Source: Saprospiraceae bacterium
GTDB lineage: Bacteria; Bacteroidota; Bacteroidia; Chitinophagales; Saprospiraceae
Length of the DNA stretch: 64,000 nucleotides
Direction: 5' to 3'
NCBI GenBank assembly: GCA_016714895.1
Contig: JADKBV010000001.1
Coordinates: 124,001 to 188,000 of the forward strand
Numbering within the stretch: the first letter of the stretch is position 1; each line of letters starts with the position of its first letter. The notes below the pieces were generated by a model, which did not search any database, had not been told where the DNA came from, and was given only the letters and a program-made list of their open reading frames with translations. Made by a program: the position numbers and the translations under genes. This document shows, piece by piece, positions 59,654-64,000 of the stretch.

Positions 59654-60364
59654 TTATTCCATGTCTTCGTCTTCATCGTAAGCATCATCATCTGCTATCA
59701 TGTCGAGGTCTTCATCGGAGTCATAGCTCATATCATCTTCATCCTCCTCGATATTGAGGTCTGCCTCATCCAATTCTTTAATAACATCCAGTTCTGAGAA
59801 GATTTTGTCAAGATCATCGTCTTCCAATGGATCAACAGCTTTGGGTTTGGTTGATTTTTTGATCACTTTGGTGATGATAACAGGGCTTTTAGGTTCTGCC
59901 TTTTTAGCCGGTTTATCATCGTCAAGATCCATTTCATCATCAAAGCCTCTGATTTTTTCTTTCGGGATGATCATTTTGTCTTTCATTTCAGACTGCGTTT
60001 TTGCTGTCACGGACTTTGTAGTAGTCGGAACGGCCAACAATCTTTTTTTCTCGATCAATTCTCCGCTGACAACGCATATTCCATAGGACTTGTTGTTGAT
60101 CCGGATAAGCGCATTTTCAAGGTCCTGAATATATTTACGCTGATGGTTTGCCATATTATTCAACATTTCTATTTCAGATTGAATAGATGAAAAGTCAGTA
60201 ATATCTTTGGCAAAATCGTCTGTATTGTTTTCAGTGATATCTTTGAGTTGTTCTTTCAAACTGTGGTATTGTTCCATAGCCTTTGCCAGCTTGGAGTCTA
60301 TCACCGCTTTAAAATCTGTTAAATCTTCATCGCTGTATCTGACGGTAACATTTTCTGATGACAT
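59654..60364 (-). CDS. TraR/DksA-like protein with acidic tail and lost zinc ligands
   Basis: Residues 1 to about 115 of this 236-residue protein follow the DksA layout: a helical coiled-coil region (EQYHSLKEQLKDITEN) and the linker INNKSYGICVVSGELIEKKRLLAVP, which matches YGxCxxCGxxIxxxRLxAxP. Only one of the four zinc cysteines remains (Cys97; the second is serine). Residues about 175-236 are extremely rich in Asp and Glu. It is probably an RNA polymerase secondary-channel type regulator or a relative that no longer binds zinc. Acidic C-terminal extensions are common in Bacteroidota versions. It is a single gene next to smc, divergent from it. Confidence 0.8.
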   Translation of the reverse strand: MSSENVTVRYSDEDLTDFKAVIDSKLAKAMEQYHSLKEQLKDITENNTDDFAKDITDFSSIQSEIEMLNNMANHQRKYIQDLENALIRINNKSYGICVVSGELIEKKRLLAVPTTTKSVTAKTQSEMKDKMIIPKEKIRGFDDEMDLDDDKPAKKAEPKSPVIITKVIKKSTKPKAVDPLEDDDLDKIFSELDVIKELDEADLNIEEDEDDMSYDSDEDLDMIADDDAYDEDEDME

Positions 60365-60615
60365 ATATAGAAAAATTTATATATTTTTAAAAAATCGCAC
60401 AATATTAGACGAATAAAAGGAAATTACAAAAAAAAAGTTCAGAAAAGACATATAATTTTATGTTAACTAAGATTTTATATTAAATTTATTCATAAATTGT
60501 TATTGAAATATTACCAATATTTTAATTCTATTATCTCCCTTCTTTTAAAAAAGCCGTATGTTTTTATCTATGAATGATGTCTGAAAAGGTATTCCATTCA
60601 TGGCTTAGAATTGTA

Positions 60616-60623
60616 TATCTTTG
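60616..60623 (+). promoter_or_regulatory. Candidate -7 box of smc
   Basis: TATCTTTG matches TAnnTTTG and ends 6 bp before the smc ATG. If used, the mRNA would start at or next to the start codon (leaderless). No clear TTTG lies 19 bp upstream. Confidence 0.45.
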
Positions 60624-60629
60624 CGCCAT

Positions 60630-63600
60630 ATGAGACTTAAAAGTTTACAAATAAAAGGTTTTAAAAGTTTTGCCAATGACACGATTCTGCATTTTCAGGA
60701 TGACGTGATCGGCATTGTCGGACCAAACGGTAGTGGCAAATCCAATATTGTTGATGCCATACGCTGGGTTTTGGGCGAACAAAAAAGTAAAGAACTCCGG
60801 TTGGAGAGTATGGGTGACGTCATATTTAACGGAACCAAATCCAAAAAAGAAGCGGCTGCAGCCATGGTCGCCCTGACATTTGAAAACACAAGAGGTGTTT
60901 TGCCTTCAGAGTACCAATTTGTCACCATCTCACGTACCCTTTACCGAAGCGGTGAGTCAGAATACAGATTAAATAATGTCGTTTGCCGGTTGAAAGATAT
61001 CACCTCTTTGTTTGTGGATACCGGTATCGGCTCTAATAGTTATGCCATAATCGCCCTCGGCATGGTGGATGACATTCTTGAAAATAAGGAAAATGCAAGA
61101 CGCAGAATGTTTGAACAGGCTGCAGGTGTCTCCAAGTATAAAATGCGTAAAAAGGAAACTCTGCAAAAACTGAAAAACACGGAAGAAGACCTGAACAGGA
61201 TTGAGGACTTATTATTTGAAATTGATGGCAACGTCAAAACGTTGGAGAAACAGGCAAAACGAACCCAAAAATACAACGAGATAAAACAAAAGTACAAGGA
61301 ATCCAGTATTCAGCATGCCGTCTATTCTATTCAGTCATTGAAAGAAAAATACAAAAGTATCGCAGAAACCCTGAGGGTTCAGCAGGATCTCTATCGGGAT
61401 AATGATACTGCTATGCTGAAAGTTCAGGTTCAGTTGGAAAAAGAAAAAAAGCTGAATCTGGATAAAGAAATGGCATTGAATGAAAAACAAAAAAGGATGA
61501 ACGAACTGGTTTCAAAGATTCGTTCTCTTGAAAACGAAAAAGTTTTATTAAACCAAAAATCCGGTTTTACCCAAAAGTCACAAGACAACCTGAAAAGGAC
61601 GTTGACGGAGACAGAACAAAATATTGAAACCTTAAAAAATGAGATCGCCCATCTGGCAGAGAGGATAAACAAAGAAAATATTGTGTCGGCACAATACAGC
61701 GAAACTCTCGAAAAGTCCAAAGCGTCGCACGTCAGCCTCAGAGAAAAATACAGTCTTGTTAAAAGTGAATTTGATGAAAAACAAAAACAGCTCATGGTTC
61801 TTGAAAAAGAACAATATGAATTGGAAAAAGAAATAGCCATCCTGAAAAATACAGGGGATAATCTCGAAATTGAATGGGACAGAATCCATGAAGCTATTCA
61901 AAACCGTCAAAACAATAATTTGGAAATTCAAAACGGCTATGAAAGTCTCGTAGCTGAAATCAATAAAAAAACAACAGAACACAAAAAGTTATTATCAAGT
62001 GAAGAGGAGCGTCTGAATCAGATTGATAAAAATGAAAAAAATGCTAATAACATACGTGAAAAACTATCTCATGTCAACAGGGCACTCGATAGCAAACAAA
62101 ATGAGTTTGACCTTTTAAAAAGTATGATCGACAATTTCGAAGGGTATCCGGAATCTATAAAATTTTTGCATGATCATTGGAAAAAAGATCCCGTCATACT
62201 CGGTGATATTCTGGATGTTGATGAAGATTTTAAAGGTGTCATTGAATTGTATCTGGATCAGTATCTCAATTATTTTGTCGTAGAAGAAGTTTCTGATGCC
62301 TACAAAGCTATTCAATTGCTTAGTAAAGCCCAAAGAGGAAAAGCCAATTTTTTTATCAATAATCAATTTGAGTCCGTTGAGGAGACCAAAGACAAACCAA
62401 AAGGTTTGATTCCTGCAATCCAACATGTCAATATTGATCCGACATATAAAAACCTGCTCAATAGTTTGCTCAAAGATTGTTATATTTTTGATGGAGACGC
62501 TTCTTCAATGGAGTTTTTGGATGATAAAAAAAATGATTGGGTCATCCTTTCAAAAGATGGTCATTTTATTAAGACCCGAAAAACCATTTCCGGAGGTTCC
62601 ATCGGATTGTTTGAAGGTAAAAAAATAGGTCGTAAAAAAAATCTTGACCATCTGGCGAAAGTTATCCAGGATTTTGTCCAACAAAAAAATCAGTTGGAAA
62701 AAGAACAGGAAGCTCTAAGTCAGGCTCTTGTCCAACTCAAAAATAACAGGAATAAAGAATTGGTTCATTCGTTGTCCCAGGAAATCAACTCGTTACAACA
62801 AAAATTAGTGAAAGCTCAGGTGCAATTGGATGAATTTCAAAAGTTTCATGAAGAACAACAGGGCAAACTCTCGGATATCAAAATTCAAAAGAAAAAACTT
62901 GAAATTCAGAAAGAGGAAAAATATTCATTTCTTTCCGTTGTCCAGACCAAAGTTCAGAATATCTTAAAAACTGATGACAAAGGAGATACAGAATTAACGC
63001 AATTGAGTGAATCACTTTCCAGGGCTTCAGAACAATTTAATCAGGACACCATTCAGATGATCCGGCATCAGAATCTGTTGGAAAACCTCCAGAAAGAATT
63101 GGAATACAAAAATACAAGGTCTGTGGAACATGCTCAGAAGTTTGAGAATGACCGTTACAGGCTTTTGGCTGAAGAAAAGTCAATGATAGATATCAGAGAT
63201 GAACTCAACCAACTGGACGCTTCTCTTGTTTCTTTTTATGAAGAGAAAAAAAGGTATAATGCTTCCTTGTCAGAATCAGAACAAGCATATTTTCAAACGA
63301 AAAATGCTATTACCGATCTGGATGATCAAATCAGAAAATATCAGAAAGAACAAAATGCCCTGCAATATCAGATTCAACAATTAAAGGATGATTTTACCGA
63401 ACTTAAATTTAAGATCAGCGGAGTAGGAGAGCGACTTAAAATTGAATTTAATATTCCGGTTAATGATATCATCAACCAGGAACCTGAACCCGGCATTGAT
63501 TACGAAATGTTGGGTGAAGAAATTGAAAAACTTAAAAACAGAATCGCCAACTATGGAGAAATCAATCCTTTGGCACTGGAAGCCTACAATGAAATGAATG

Positions 63601-64000
63601 AACGGTACCAAAAAATTGTCCAACAAAAAAATGATATTGTTTCTGCAAAAGATTCATTATTAGAGACCATCAGAGAAATTGAAAGTACAGCGACAAAACA
63701 ATTTTATGAAGCTTTTGAGACGATAAGGGCAAATTTTATAACAGTTTTCAGAGAATTATTTACCGATGATGATACATGCGATCTCATTCTGGAAAATCCG
63801 GATAATCCTCTTGAGTCAGAAATTGAAATTGTAGCCAAACCTAAAGGTAAAAAACCAAAGTCCATCAGTCAGCTTTCCGGTGGAGAAAAAACATTGACCG
63901 CTACAGCCTTACTTTTTGCTTTATACCTTCTGAAACCGGCTCCTTTCTGTATATTTGATGAGGTTGACGCTCCGTTGGACGATGCCAATATTCAGAAGTT
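60630..64000 (+). CDS. smc: Chromosome segregation ATPase SMC (3' end beyond the window)
   Basis: The frame is open from the ATG at 60630 to the window end, about 1,123 codons of a family that usually has about 1,170-1,190. The N-terminal head shows Walker A GPNGSGKSNIVDAIRW (residues about 31-46). Long coiled coils follow, then the hinge at about 505-655 (FEGYPESIKFL, GDILDVDEDFKGVIELYLDQY, TISGGSIGLFEGKKIG), the second coil arm, and the C-terminal head with the signature SQLSGGEKTLTATALLFALYLLKP and Walker B FCIFDEVDAPLDDANIQ. Only the last few dozen residues are missing. SMC condenses and segregates the chromosome with ScpA/ScpB; the parAB operon is about 15 kb away. Confidence 0.96.
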   Translation, partial: MRLKSLQIKGFKSFANDTILHFQDDVIGIVGPNGSGKSNIVDAIRWVLGEQKSKELRLESMGDVIFNGTKSKKEAAAAMVALTFENTRGVLPSEYQFVTISRTLYRSGESEYRLNNVVCRLKDITSLFVDTGIGSNSYAIIALGMVDDILENKENARRRMFEQAAGVSKYKMRKKETLQKLKNTEEDLNRIEDLLFEIDGNVKTLEKQAKRTQKYNEIKQKYKESSIQHAVYSIQSLKEKYKSIAETLRVQQDLYRDNDTAMLKVQVQLEKEKKLNLDKEMALNEKQKRMNELVSKIRSLENEKVLLNQKSGFTQKSQDNLKRTLTETEQNIETLKNEIAHLAERINKENIVSAQYSETLEKSKASHVSLREKYSLVKSEFDEKQKQLMVLEKEQYELEKEIAILKNTGDNLEIEWDRIHEAIQNRQNNNLEIQNGYESLVAEINKKTTEHKKLLSSEEERLNQIDKNEKNANNIREKLSHVNRALDSKQNEFDLLKSMIDNFEGYPESIKFLHDHWKKDPVILGDILDVDEDFKGVIELYLDQYLNYFVVEEVSDAYKAIQLLSKAQRGKANFFINNQFESVEETKDKPKGLIPAIQHVNIDPTYKNLLNSLLKDCYIFDGDASSMEFLDDKKNDWVILSKDGHFIKTRKTISGGSIGLFEGKKIGRKKNLDHLAKVIQDFVQQKNQLEKEQEALSQALVQLKNNRNKELVHSLSQEINSLQQKLVKAQVQLDEFQKFHEEQQGKLSDIKIQKKKLEIQKEEKYSFLSVVQTKVQNILKTDDKGDTELTQLSESLSRASEQFNQDTIQMIRHQNLLENLQKELEYKNTRSVEHAQKFENDRYRLLAEEKSMIDIRDELNQLDASLVSFYEEKKRYNASLSESEQAYFQTKNAITDLDDQIRKYQKEQNALQYQIQQLKDDFTELKFKISGVGERLKIEFNIPVNDIINQEPEPGIDYEMLGEEIEKLKNRIANYGEINPLALEAYNEMNERYQKIVQQKNDIVSAKDSLLETIREIESTATKQFYEAFETIRANFITVFRELFTDDDTCDLILENPDNPLESEIEIVAKPKGKKPKSISQLSGGEKTLTATALLFALYLLKPAPFCIFDEVDAPLDDANIQK

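Overview
The window is an AT-rich bacterial chromosome segment from a member of the Bacteroidota, most likely a Saprospiria- or Chitinophagia-like lineage. The signs are type IX secretion (T9SS) C-terminal tails, TonB receptors with N-terminal carboxypeptidase-regulatory domains, a TonB receptor/DUF4249 pair, GldC and GldM-like proteins, DUF4293, DUF5683 and DUF3467 proteins, a FecR/STN-receptor pair, and promoters of the Bacteroidota type (TTTG, 19 bp, TAnnTTTG). Nothing in the window looks like a prophage, conjugative element, insertion sequence or CRISPR array.

Layout. 1-13.3 kb: a TerB-like protein, FabH, a TonB receptor with its DUF4249 lipoprotein, a YwaF-like membrane protein, a T9SS-secreted esterase-fold protein whose nucleophile serine is replaced, and two more large TonB receptors. 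13.3-18.6 kb: a tryptophan/kynurenine catabolic locus, with an atypical SDR and an HTH regulator on one strand and RidA-type deaminase, tryptophan 2,3-dioxygenase and a semialdehyde dehydrogenase on the other. These cover the first and the late steps of the pathway; the middle enzymes are not in the window. 18.6-25.2 kb: a fused NuoE-NuoF flavoprotein without partners, a lipoprotein, a histidine kinase followed by a response-regulator/Crp fusion gene broken by a one-base shift in an A-run, then CBS-domain and universal-stress proteins. 25.2-32.8 kb: mltG, panB, tRNA-Phe with its own promoter and terminator, an MtfA-like protein with a degenerate zinc motif, an ECF sigma factor with a small membrane partner, a GldM-like protein and a YtcJ-like amidohydrolase.

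32.9-40.5 kb: a giant secreted metzincin-like protein with twelve PKD domains in six A-B pairs, a threonine aldolase/MerR pair, a four-copy structured intergenic repeat array, and yceI, which has a perfect 18-bp palindrome upstream. 40.8-49.8 kb: aldo/keto reductase, glycosyltransferase, a parA-parB-DUF5683 operon headed by an internally deleted UPF0173 hydrolase, a QueD-like enzyme, gldC, rnhB, prmA, DUF1761, a hotdog thioesterase and a SUI1 protein. 50.1-64 kb: a serine hydrolase, an STN-type TonB receptor with FecR but no adjacent sigma factor, DUF3467, an S41 protease, DUF4293, a FAD oxidoreductase, rsmG, a DksA-like acidic protein, and the start of smc, which runs off the end.

The most interesting signal is the repeat array at 39387-39778. 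Four near-identical units each encode a hairpin. The only stem substitution is compensatory, and the two non-Watson-Crick positions are G-U wobbles only when read on the minus strand. Together with an intrinsic terminator just beyond the array, this suggests a minus-strand structured RNA, either the 3' UTR of yceI or separate small RNAs. The frameshifted regulator, the collapsed hydrolase ahead of parA, the hairpin in the sigma-operon leader and the yceI palindrome are the next best leads.
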